64,000 bases of DNA, from positions 14,972,007-15,036,006 of the forward strand of contig NC_090180.1 in assembly GCF_024679245.1 (NCBI RefSeq), in the 5' to 3' direction. Of the stretch, positions 11,906 to 22,500 are shown piece by piece (positions within the stretch are counted from its first letter, which is position 1; each line of letters opens with the position of its first letter). The stretch is from Pseudorasbora parva. Lineage: Eukaryota > Chordata > Actinopteri > Cypriniformes > Gobionidae. The notes under the pieces were generated by a model. It was given only the letters and a program-made list of their open reading frames with translations, ran no database searches and was not told the DNA's origin. Position numbers and translations under genes: made by a program.

Positions 11906-12035
11906 GTACAAATCAGGTAAAATCACTCTATCATTCAGATTGGATTATTAGAGCAGATTGATTGCTATAAAAGGAGAGAAGTGCTTCCAATCATTGTGTT
12001 CTTGTGTTTAGCAGTGGTTACCTCCAAATAAAGAT

Positions 12036-12424
12036 ATGCATCCATCATCACTTTGCTACAAAAATGGTCTCACATGCAAGGAAATTGCTGCACAGATTAT
12101 TGTACCTGAAAGAACCATTTAATGGATCATCAAGAATTTCAAGAGGAGAGGTTCAACTGTAGTAATGAAGGCCTCAGGATGTCCCAGAGTGTTTAGAAAG
12201 CACCGGGATGTCTCCTTCTGAGAAGTCAGATACAGAATCGCGTCACCACCAGTGCAGAGCTTGCTCAAAATTGGCAGAAGGTGGGTCTGTATATACGATA
12301 ATGACCTGGTGTCAAGAAGGACAGTTTTCTCCAAGAAAAACATAAAGGACAGACTGAAATTCAAAAGGAAGTACATGAATTAGACAGCAGAAGACAAAGT
12401 TATTTTCTCTGATGGCTGTTTGGG
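12036..12424 (+). pseudogene. Tc1-like transposase, N-terminal part
   Basis: ATG at 12036 opens a helix-turn-helix-like segment (GLTCKEIAAQIIVPERTI), with a stop at 12120-12122. Conserved text continues after it: a KNFKRRGSTVVMKASG linker and, at about 12385-12420, an AEDKVIFSDGC segment holding the first catalytic Asp. Stops and frame changes show it is dead. In the family this half binds the terminal repeats. Confidence 0.6.
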
Positions 12425-13009
12425 ACATCTGGAAAATAATTTGTCCGGTAAGGACAATTAATTTTCTATGTGCAGCTAAAATCACTTCACTACATTCACC
12501 AGTCTGACAGCTTAACCATGTGTCTGTAAAGGACAATACATTTGCAATGTCTTTACAAAAACATTGCAATGACACCAAGAAACCAGGACTGTGCAATTTT
12601 AGTGCATTTCTTTCCTTCACAGCGATGCGCTATCATTCTTACTTTAAAACCTAAACTTACAATAGATCAGCTAGATCAGCGATTGTTGTAAATACAGTAC
12701 ACACTCGGAAACATGGACAAACAAACAAGACAAAGAAAAGATCACTCACTGCTCTGATGTAGATAATTTAATTTATACGGTAAAGGCTTTGCAGTGTGTT
12801 TTCTTTCTGTTGAATTATTTCACAGGAATGATATATTTGTTAGGCTCTAAGCTCTAATCACCTCTAAGAGAGGGAATGGAATATGTTGCACATGTTGCTC
12901 GGCAGTAAATAAAGAGCTGTCAATTCATGATATTTTCTCATCTCTTAATTTTTTAATACTTAAAATACATTGTTGTTAAGAATAGTTGGCCTATTATTTA
13001 TTTCAGTGA

Positions 13010-13410
13010 TCAGTGTGGGCGATCAGTATCAGCCATTACTGTTTCCAATGATCGATAATCTTCCCCAATTGTCTGAAGAAGAAGAGGTGAACGCTACTGT
13101 GATTCCTGTCGTGCCAGCAGTGAAGCATCCTGAGACCATCCATGTGTGGGGTTGCTTTTCATCCAAGGGAGTGGGCTCTCTCACAATTCTGCCCAAAAAC
13201 ACTGGCATGAATAAAGAATGGCATCAAAACTTCCTGCAAGAGCTACTTCTCCCAACGACCCAGGAGCAATTGATGATCCATGCATTTTCCAGCCTCTCAC
13301 AAGGCAAGAGTGATAATGAAGTGGCTCGGAGATCATTCCATTGAAATGGATCTGTGGCCAGGCAACTCCTTGGATCTTAGTACCATACAGAACCTGTGGG
13401 TCATCCACAA
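13010..13410 (+). pseudogene. Tc1-like transposase, catalytic middle part
   Basis: The frame includes VKHPETIHVWGCFSSKGVGS (about 13120-13180), the Tc1 signature around H.WGCFS..G.G, followed by LPKNTGMNKEWHQNFLQELL. The second-Asp motif QDNAP is not intact. The block is the downstream continuation of 12036-12424. Confidence 0.65.
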
Positions 13411-13859
13411 AAGTCAAGTGGTCCATCAGAAATGAACAAATTGTGATCAACTCTGAGCACTAATAAGGAAAGAATGGATAGCCAGTGGATAGCCATTTGG
13501 TTCAGAAGCTGATATCCAGCATACGAATTGCATAGGATATGAAGAAGAATACATTTAAGGTTTTTCAAAAATGGTCTTTGGTGATGGAGGATGAACACGG
13601 TCATCCATACACACAAAGTACCAACCATACAAGCCCGGTACTGACATTAAATCCAAAATAAATGCAAAGAAACAGTTTGTAATATCAACATATCCTATTT
13701 ATTCATAAAGTTAAAAAATAATCCATTAGATCTATTTTTATAAAAATAAAAATAAATGTATACGTAAAAAGTGTGATAGATTTGGAAACAAAATGATTAA
13801 ATAAACAACAATATATAAAATGAACAACAAAGTAACAAGTAAAAAGTGGAAGGTCTGTT

Positions 13860-15930
13860 ATTTTGCATTTACACTCCAAGACATAATGCTCAGATCATCT
13901 AAAAGTAGAAGATTGTTTTGTTCTGTCTATTGATAAGATTATTGCTGTCAAACAAATTCGTGTAATCGTTCGTGTAAGAAAATTATCCCTATTTCTCGGT
14001 TCTGTATTAAGTTTATGGAAAAAGTGTTGAAAGTGCCTCTGCAGACATCGCATACGCATCTTGAACTCAGAGAAGGCACTTTCAACACTTTTCCATGGAA
14101 GGCGATCAGCTGGAACTAGGGATGTCAATTTTCACAAATTCCCATGATCGATCGTCGTTTAAATTAACGATAAATTAATCGATTAATCGTTAACCTTAAT
14201 ACTGAAATATGCGTCTACAGCAGTGGCTTACAGCCGACAGCATGACAGTAGGCCTATGCAATGCTGCTCAAAACGCTATGTTCTTCACCAAATGAATGAG
14301 AAGGATTTTTTAAAATCTAAACAAAGGGCTATGGGACTGTAAAATTAGTCTATGTTATTTTTTTTATTTAATTTAATGACTTATTTAATAACCAAATATA
14401 ACATGTAGCCTAATACAACACGAACGCCGCCTCAGATCTGTTATTCAGAATTTGTGGACGCACTTGCAAGAGCAACGTGCTGAAACGTCACCTAAACCCA
14501 ATTAATTCAAAACGATTTATTAAAATATTGTTTTCATTAATGTTATGTAATGTGACAGTCCCAATCATAGTTATTATTAGTCGTGCGTTGCTGTTTGAAC
14601 TGCGCGAGCTGAAGCGGATGCGCTGAATCAACACTGGTAAGTTACACTGAAGCTCTTTGCTAGCGCTATTTAACTCAACAAAAAGCTTCCTATATGAGAT
14701 TAATCAGCTTTATATAAAGTTAATAAAATATTACAAATTATATATCTTCACAAAATGATGCGAATGCCCAAGTGAACTTGAATTGAGTTGCTGATATTCA
14801 TATTCAGAATGGGAGACGCTCGTCCTGGAACAACGCTCTGAACACGGCACCTAAACCCAATGACTTTACAACCATTTACTAAAATAGTGTTCTCATTTCT
14901 GTTATGTAATATGACTGTCCCAATCATCGTTATTATGCATCTGTATGCGCTAAAGCCAAAGCACTGAATGAAAACCGGTAGCCATCACCGACTGAAGCCA
15001 TTTGCTAGTGCGTTTTATTTCACTAAAAGAAACGCATCCTTTATGATTGATCACATATATAACGTTACAAAATAAATGTAATATTACAAATAACTTCAGC
15101 ACAATCTGATGCGAATGCACAAGTGAACTTGAACTAAGTTACACGCGCGAGTCAGAATGCGTGACTCATGTTGTGCACGCGCTCTTCCCGGATCAACGCA
15201 ATGAAACACACGGCAAATAAACCCAAATAATTAACAATCACAATGTTTTATTACAATAGTGTCCTCATTAATGTGGTGTAATATGACAGTCCCACTCATA
15301 GTCATTATTAGCTGCACATTGCTGCAGGAGCTGAAGCTGATCACCGCCACGCTTTTACTACCGCTCCACTCTAACGTTAATTATTAACCAAATGCATCCT
15401 TATGAGATAAATCAGCTATAGATAGGCCTGCACAAAAGAAACAATATTACAACTTACATTTGCACAAAACAAACGGCTGCGAATGCACATGCAAACTTGC
15501 AGTCATGATAAAGGTGTAACTCCAGCTGTAAAATGCTCCCAAATAGAACTCGGGCACGCTCTCATCATTTTTCCTCCCGTTTCGCGGTTGAGTCGCACGC
15601 ACGCGCATGACCCTGCTTAATCGATGATCGATAAGCCTTATCGATCAAATGTCTTATCGACAATTAATCGATCATCGATTAATCGCTGACATCCCTAGCT
15701 GGAACTTTAAAGTTTTAAATATGGATATTTTTCTATAACATACCCATCGATTTGCTTCAGAAGGCCTTTATTAACCACCCAGAGCCGTGTGGAGCACATT
15801 ATTTGACAGATGCATTTTTATGTACTTCAAAAGCAACAATCCCTGCAAAGTATCTTTTTTCATCCATAACGTTTGCAGCAGTAGAATATAAACGTTCATT
15901 GTCTAATAGATATGTTAATTTTGGGGGGGC
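13860..15930. repeat. Older cyprinid repeat interrupted by a hAT insertion
   Basis: Flanks of the hAT at 14117-15697 join cleanly into GATCAGCTGGAACTTTAAAG when one GCTGGAAC copy is removed, so the host was a continuous older sequence. It reads like a high-copy cyprinid repeat (AAGGCCTTTATTAACC, GAGCCGTGTGGAGCAC). It also contains an 18-bp perfect inverted repeat, 14020-14037 against 14075-14092. Open frames here (13895-14128 minus, 15752-16027 plus) show no domain. Confidence 0.45.
14117..15697. mobile_element. hAT MITE-like element with exact 8-bp target duplication
   Basis: GCTGGAAC is present at 14109-14116 and 15698-15705. Ends are TAGGGATGTCA at both sides (inverted), with subterminal ATCGATTAATCG words. 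The interior is non-coding and consists largely of three diverged direct repeats of about 360 bp, with matching words ACCTAAACCCAA near 14490 and 14850 and a diverged copy near 15213. Length is 1581 bp. No transposase, so movement would depend on another hAT. Confidence 0.85.
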
Positions 15931-16028
15931 GATAATCCCCTTCAAAAACATCGCGATATCCGATAATATCATCTACTCCGCACTGATCCCGCCCACTCCC
16001 CTGCGCCACAAAATTTTCCAGGCATAAA

Positions 16029-16160
16029 ATGGAGGACAACGCTTAATATCCAAGAAAAGATGTACATCAGTAATTTGGCAGTATTATGGATTTAAACCAA
16101 ATGCAAATGGTGAACCAATGGATCCAACAGAGGCTATCTGCAGGCTGTGCAAAAAAAAAG
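16029..16160 (+). pseudogene. hAT transposase BED zinc finger relic
   Basis: ATGGAGGACAACGC at 16029 is followed by an early stop. After a frameshift the segment at 16074-16155 reads WQYYGFKPNANGEPMD then EAICRLCKKK. This is the BED lead-in aromatic block plus the CxxC ligand pair. The rest of the domain (His ligands) and the catalytic part are gone, replaced by a poly-A/AAG tract. It would have bound element ends. Confidence 0.6.
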
Positions 16161-16489
16161 AAGAAGAAAAAAACGAAAGAAAGTGAACCCTCCGCAGCCA
16201 TTTTCACGTAGGCCTACACTATACCCAGCAGTAGCGGCCTCGTTTCCGCTCTGCAGCCGCTTCTCAAAGACGACGGATATGTGGTCGAGCAGCAATGACA
16301 CATTAAATGTCAATTAGAGCTTAGATCGTGCTCAAAAAATCAAGCCCGACCCTACCGGAGCTTGTGCTCGTTGTGTCCGAGCCTTGCCCGGCCCGGCACA
16401 TTAACTGTAATTATGAGAACGAGCCTGTAATGAGCGAAGCGGACCGGTGTGACTCATGTTAAAACTAAAATTAACGAAATAAGCTGATA

Positions 16490-16632
16490 ACATCACTGTT
16501 TTCCCAGAACGACTGGAAATCAAATTTTGCTGCAATATTGTCCTGTTTAACACTGTGAAGCTGCTTTGAAACAATCGTCATTGTAAAAGAACTAGTATAA
16601 TAAATAAAGCTGACTTGGCTTGACTCGGCTCA
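16490..16632 (+). repeat. LINE-like 3' tail fragment
   Basis: GTTTAACACTGTGAAGCTGC, then TTTGAAACAATCGTCATTG, and a tail GACTTGGCTTGACTCGG resemble the 3' end of fish L2/CR1-type retroelements that terminate in short GACTTG repeats. No coding adjoins. Confidence 0.45.
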
Positions 16633-18783
16633 ATAATCCGCAGGCGCGCGCTCATGAACCGCTCACCTGTAAAATATTTAAATCCAGCTCAGACATTTAT
16701 CTGTTGCTCACTTTGTTGTAGCCATTAAACAATATGTGTCTTCTTTCTTTTTGCATATTATGTTTGAATAGGCCTATTATAATAGAATTTTTACATTTCA
16801 TCTGATTATGATAAGTGCAAAGATGCGAGTGAGTCAGAAATGCTTTTGGTGGTTATATTTAGTTTAATATTAAGTTTTGTTTTGTAGAAAGAATTCTTTC
16901 GTTTTGTTTAAATTGTATCTTTAATAAAGGTTTCTTTGGCCAATTGCCTGGGTTTAATAAATAATATGCAAATGGAAGACATGTGTCGAAGTCGCCGGAG
17001 TGATCGCTTTAATTTCTAATGAACTGGAGCGCGTGTCTCATAAATAAACCCAAACGCAGCAGGCTACTTGCCTCACAGACATATGCGCATAGAAAGCTTA
17101 AAATGTCCACTTTTAAACGAAACCATTCGAAACGAAAATATTTAATTAAGCAAAGTGCAGTGTTGACGCGAGCAGCTCATGCGTTTCTGTTCAGAATACT
17201 GCGCTCCGTCACTGCACGAACTGTGAGTTTAACGCGCATTTTTACTTCACTTTAATATATTTTTCTTTCATTTTTTATATTATAATAATTTTATTCTAAC
17301 ACCTTTATTTTATAGTATTTAAAATACAGGCCTATGGTTAGGTTTTATAGACATTTTCAACCGTTTAAGGTTGAGCTATTTTTTTTCCCGTTGAGCTATT
17401 TTTTCCCCCATAGGTTTCTCTCTCGTTTTATTTTTAGCCTAAGTAGGCTATTTTAAATGTTTTCCAGGTTTCCATGTTTGATTAATGTTTGTATTATTAA
17501 TAGGCTATTACATTTATAATTTAGCCTAATAGGAAATACAATTTTTAGAGCGTTTTAAAACATTTAGCCAAGCCAATGTGCTTCTCTTTGCGCGTGTATA
17601 ATGAAAACACAACCAACGTCTTATCCATAATTCAATGTTTTGCTTTAACACATATAGGCTACTGTAGTTATGCATCAAAAACACTAAAAAGGTGAGTGTA
17701 TGGTAACTACTATTTATAATGTATTTGGCAACGCAATGTCCTGTGAGTTTATCAGTCGTCATTTTTATGATGTCGATTATCGTCTGATAACACTGACTGT
17801 TATCGATATCGACATATTTGCGAGACATCGTCGATATATGATAATATCGTCATATCGCCCAGCCCTATTGTCTATTACTTTGTCGTTTATGGCTTTAGCC
17901 TTTTTGCTGTCTCTAGAATTCTTAAAAATGTTTTAATGCCTGCTGAATGAGGATATCAAAGCTCCATGTTAGGCTTAGCACTAGCAGCAGGTGGCTGCTT
18001 TATATTCCTTTAAAATAGCTTCGCTGCGACAACACCCTTTTAAGTGAGATATAAGATTTGTTTCGTTAAAACTACACCTTTTTTCCTCCTCTTAGAATCC
18101 TTGCTGAACATGCTTTGCAAATAGCAATGGCATTGCCCTCTGCTGCCACAAAGAAAAACTTCAGGGCCGGTGAAGACATGTTCACAGTTAAAGGGGTACT
18201 TCAGCACTGGGAAGATGAATCTGTATTTAAACTGGGTCATCAATGTAGTAGAAATGTGAAATTATTTTTGAATTTGGTGCTTTCTAGACTGAGAAAAGAT
18301 AATGTATTTTGTCTCATGGGGATGAAAGACTACAATTCCCAGAATGCTTCGCTGCCCTGTGAGGCCATTCCTAAAGCCACCTACTTGATTACTGTGACTG
18401 AGTTGGAGAAGACACTACAATTAAAAACTGAAGGTGTCTGTTCAATATAATGAGTGAGTCACCGTGCGAGTATCACAGCACTGAGCACTAACTGCAGGAG
18501 TGAGATAAATGAGCTGAATGAGCTCTCGTGATGAGAGCTGAGGTAATCGTGACTACACTCGCGGCAAACATTCACAACGCTAGTTCAGTCTGGCACGTTT
18601 CAGTTCATGCTTTTGCAAGCTTAACTTTCATACAAATTAATTTGAGAAGTTAAAAGACTTACATTGCTCACCATAGCTCTGTTTAAATGAGTGCCTGCAG
18701 CCTTGAGCTGAGCTCTAAGTGTGATCTCCCACCCCCATACGCGGGTTCAAAACATGCGGAAATGGCTCCCTCTGCTGGCTGTA

Positions 18784-19388
18784 CAGTGCAGAATTATTAG
18801 GCAAGTTGTATTTTTGAGGATTAATTTTATTATTGAACAACAACCATGTTCTGTGCATAATTATTAGGCAACTTAACAAAAAACAAATTTATACCCATTT
18901 AAATTATTTATTTTTACCAGTGAAACCAATATAACATCTCAACATTCACAAATATACATTTCTGACATTCAAAAACCAAACAAAAACAAATCAGTGACCA
19001 ATACAGCCACCTTTCTTTGCAAGGACACTCAAAAGCCTGCCATCCATGGATTCTGTCAGTGTTTTGATCTGTTCACCATCAACATTGCGTGCAGCAGCAA
19101 CCACAGCCTCCCAGACACTGTTCAGAGAGGTGTACTGTTTTCCCTCCTTGTAAATCGCACATTTGATGATGGACCACAGGTTCTCAATGGGGTTCAGATC
19201 AGGTGAACGAGGAGGCCATATCATTACAGAGCCATTACAAGGCCCCTTCTCATTACAGAGATGCACATCACCTAATATGCTTAATTGGTAGTAGGCTTTC
19301 CAGCCTATACAGCTTGGAGTAAGACAACATGCATAACGAGGATGATGTGGTCAAAATACTCATTTGCCTAATAATTCTGCACTCCCTG
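18784..19388 (-). mobile_element. Tc1/mariner insertion flanked by TA
   Basis: TA at 18782-18783 and 19389-19390 flank inverted ends. Left is CAGTGCAGAATTATTAGGCA; the right end in reverse is CAGGGAGTGCAGAATTATTA, so the left end has lost 4 bp (GGAG). The uninterrupted copy of the host element reads GGCTGTAGTCTTTAG at the site, which confirms a clean TA insertion. Length is 605 bp, an internally deleted copy that keeps only the transposase C-terminus. Confidence 0.9.
18991..19266 (-). pseudogene. Tc1-like transposase C-terminal fragment
   Basis: A 91-codon minus-strand frame with IWPPRSPDLNPIENLWSIIK (residues about 17-36), the hallmark around the third catalytic acidic residue (Glu of PIENLW). 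A helical C-terminus WEAVVAAARNVDGEQIKTL follows, with a stop at 18991. The first two catalytic Asp residues and the DNA-binding half are missing because of internal deletion, so the fragment is inert even though its frame is open. Confidence 0.85.
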
Positions 19389-19934
19389 TAGTCTTTAGCC
19401 TCTGGCCAAACATTCCTCCTATGATGCAAATATCGTCAATTTGCATCATAGGAGGAATTTTTCCAGAAATAAAATGCATAAATCTCTTGTCTCAGGGGGA
19501 TATGAGGGGGGAAAGCACAATCATTTGAATATACTTCAGGCTTTCTACTGATACAAAGCCATATGCTAATCGCTGAAGTAACCCTTTAAGTTAAATCACT
19601 TGCACTCGGAAAGCGGATGAATCTCTGAAAAATCTGACTGATTGGCCAATTTACCAGCAAGTGTACTTTATCGGATCTAGTCATCGGATTTCTTTTATTT
19701 ACCGAGCAATAAAAATGACGCCATTTCCACCCATAATCACCCGATAATTTATCTGTCCGATAAATAGTGTGCTTTCCTAATGTTTATAAAAGCTAAATGC
19801 CCTAATTGAACTAAGGGCTTAGTCTAAGCCCTGTCAAAACTTTGTGGAAAGCAAACACTTGAGACAAAAGACATGAGACTTCCACTATAACCAGTAGCCG
19901 GTGGCAGAGGAGTACTTAAAGGCACTCCCTAATC

Positions 19935-20504
19935 GTCCTTCTCAAAAAATTAGCATATGTGATAAAAGTGCATCAGGTGTGTTTAGGGGTTTATCATAAA
20001 GATAATTGAATCATAAAATTACTATTGTTTTGCATTAATAAGTGCAGATACTATTATTATTACATGTTTATTTCTTAGAAATGCACGTTTGACAGTAAAG
20101 CACTGAGCTTGAGCTGAGAGGAAGATTATTAAAAACAGTAACTTTTTATAAGGATTTTTTATAATTTTACAATTTTTATAAGGAAATGTTTTAAATATTC
20201 TACTCTTATTAAATGTGCCATTGTTCCTCTAGTATCATACTGAACTGACCGACAGCTTCAGTGATTTAAAAAGGTCTTTACTTGTTTTCTGTACAATTCA
20301 GTCACAATTTGAAGAATGTTTTTGTTTTTGATGAGTACATGAGCTGTATGCCAAAATCATCAGTATTAAAACAATAAAAGACCTGAAATATTTCAGTTGG
20401 TGTGCAATGAATCTAAAATATATGAAAGTTTAATTTTTATCATTACATTATGGAAAATAATGAACTTTTATCACATATGCTAATTTTTTGAGAAGGACCT
20501 GTAT
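19935..20504. mobile_element. Short Tc1-like TIR element
   Basis: GTCCTTCTCAAAAAATTAGC at 19935 continues for about 34 bp and is mirrored at 20467-20500. The adjoining tract AAGACCTGAAATATTTCAG, then TTGGTGTGCAATGAATCT, is the subterminal sequence of a known style of fish Tc1-like element. The interior has no transposase and contains one arm of the palindrome described next. Confidence 0.7.
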
Positions 20505-20883
20505 ATGAAAAAAGTAGGATGTCACAAAGTCTCATCAAAAACAAAAACATTCTTCAAATTGTGACTGAATTGTACAGAAAACAAGTAAAGACCTTTTTAA
20601 ATCACTGAAGCTGTCGGTCAGTTCAGTATGATACTAGAGGAACAATGGCACATTTAATAAGAGTAGAATATTTAAAACATTTCCTTATAAAAATTGTTTT
20701 TTTGCACGTTTACTGTTTTTAATAATCTTCCTCTCAGCTCAAGCTCAGTGCTTTACTGTTAAACGTGCATTTCTAAGAAATAAACATGTAATAATATTAG
20801 TATCTGCACTTATTAATGCAAAACAATAGTAATTTTATGATTCAATTATCTTTATGATAAACCCCTAAACACACCTGATGCAC
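19969..20883. repeat. Long imperfect palindrome, arms about 350-367 bp
   Basis: The left arm 19969-20335 (GTGCATCAGGTGTGTTTAGG ... TTTTTGATGAG) returns inverted as 20531-20883 (CTCATCAAAAAC ... CCTGATGCAC). By eye the arms are nearly identical apart from one short block (about 20120-20170 against 20690-20730). The spacer 20336-20530 holds the Tc1-like terminal sequence. No coding. Confidence 0.85.
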
Positions 20884-22500
20884 ATAAACACAACTTCCAG
20901 ACTCATAAACACGAACTTCCCAGGAGGACTTGAATGCACTAAATCACGGGAGTACGGGAGTGTTTTAAAGCAGCCGGCTATCAGAGGGTACCAGTATTGC
21001 AGAATGGCAGGTACCATCACATTAACAATCAAATTAATCTTTGACAGGACAAAGATTCATTGTGGTGGCTGGCAAAATATTTTCAATGCAGGTAAACCCT
21101 GAAATGAAATGTTTTTGCCAACTTGTTGTCTTTTAAACTTATGAAATGCTCATCACTGTTTACCATAGAAACATGTGAAAAATAATCTACAAATACTGAA
21201 GCAGCAAACTTTGTGAACCACAATTTTTTTTGTTTAAAGTTTTTAGCAACACATCTTATGTTTTTAATATGTAATGTGTGTGTGTGTGTGTGTGTTGTAA
21301 CTATAATTTATTCTGAAGCAATATTCTCACCAGTGTTCAATCAGCTTTGACATATTTAAATCTGCATATTTGTCCATTTTTATTTTTTATTTAATCATTT
21401 CAAATTTGTGATATTTTTACTTTTTATAAAGGGCATTTCCCCCCTAATCTTATTAAATATAGGCTATGCTTCAGGTTTAATTTTATATTGTTAAATTTGA
21501 TCAATTCATTAAATTAAATTAAGACACTATAAGGGCTGTTAACAATAAAAAATGAAAAATTACATTACAACTGCATTAAATAATGTTTTGAGATTTGTAG
21601 TTTTGAATAGACACATAAGAAATGTTGGAAAGTATGTTTAAACATGAAACTAAACCTCCAGTAGGTGGCAGCAGGTGGCCGTCCTAATGAGTCAGCCATT
21701 GAGTCGTTCATTCAAACGATTCATTCAAACACTGAATCGGTCAGTAACACACTTGTTGCTGTGAGACGCGTTACGGTTCTGCTGTGTGTGAACGATTTTC
21801 GCTGCTGAAATCGAGCAAAAGCACTCAATATTGCATCTAAAATGTAAGCGACTTTAAGTGAATGTAAATGTAAGTGAATGTTAACTAATTGTTTATGAAA
21901 CTGTCATATGAAAGCAGTGTCATTTTCAGTCGTGATGGTATTCAGGAAACAGCTTAAACGCTCTAGTGTTGTAATTTCTCCTCAACAGGCTGCACGAGTG
22001 TCAACAGCGCGACCTTGTTATCGTCAGTTCATTATATATTATTATCCACTATCGATCGCCACTTACACTAAATTAATGCACAATCATTCGTTCATTCATT
22101 CATTTTTCACTTGTCCCTTCAAAAAATCCACTTGTCCCGGACAAGCGTTAATGTCGAGCCCTGCCACGTGATCTTACATAAAGAGTGAAAATTAAAATTT
22201 GTTCTATTTGGATATTTTGAGTTTTGACTTTAAAGACAAAAGACAGAAGATGATGGATCAATTAAATAGGCCAGTTGGCTTTTTGAGAAACTCCTGTTTC
22301 CCAGAGTTTTCTGATTCAAAGCTTAGTGCAAAAGCATATTTTATTTTTAGACTCCCACCTCAGCACACACACACACAGTCCCCGTTCTCAGGCACGCTCC
22401 ACAGACTGAGGTCTCTCTCCCTCTCTTTATTAAATGACCTGTCTGCCTGTTTTTGCTGTCTGTCCCTAGTGGCGCTGTATGTTAAATTCTATCATTAAAA
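20884..22500. other. Non-coding DNA with simple repeats and repeat scraps
   Basis: A (TG)n run at about 21275-21295 and ATTC-rich runs (TTCATTCAAACGATTC at about 21709-21730, CATTCGTTCATTCATTC at about 22085-22102). The segment around 22118-22165 (CCACTTGTCCCGGACAAGCG) looks like the end of an old DNA transposon. No gene. Confidence 0.45.

Larger units (their letters stand above)
11985..13410 (+). mobile_element. Second Tc1/mariner-like relic, split
   Basis: Two blocks of one Tc1-like transposase are separated by about 580 bp of unrelated sequence (about 12425-13010). Terminal repeats were not identified. The intervening DNA contains no recognised coding and may be a later insertion. Confidence 0.65.
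15925..17872 (+). mobile_element. hAT element relic with BED-type transposase start
   Basis: The right end ATATCGCCCAGCCCTA at about 17857-17872 and a mirrored GGGGGGCGATA near 15925 define the element. Both subterminal zones are full of ATATCG words. A BED-finger coding relic lies just inside the left end. The exact left base and target duplication are not clear. Other old fragments are nested in it, including the LINE-like tail at about 16490-16630. Confidence 0.6.
18192..19585. mobile_element. TTAA-flanked non-autonomous element, copy 1, carrying a Tc1 insertion
   Basis: TTAA at 18188-18191 and 19586-19589 flank ends AGGGGTACTTCAGC and GCTGAAGTAACCCT. A second copy in the opposite direction is at 38689-39453. 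TTAA targets with AGG ends fit Kolobok or piggyBac-like non-autonomous families. At 19416-19459 there is a perfect or near-perfect palindrome built on TCCTCCTATGATGCAAAT. The Tc1 at 18784-19388 interrupts this copy. The open frame at 18115-18450 is a by-product of the repeat. Confidence 0.85.

Noticed and set aside
14440..15500. CRISPR-like or satellite array
   Set aside because: Only three diverged units of about 360 bp inside a hAT-type element in a vertebrate genome.
19416..19459. Hairpin resembling a microRNA precursor
   Set aside because: The same palindrome is at 38819-38862 in the other copy of the TTAA element, so it is part of a transposon. It is also shorter than a typical precursor.
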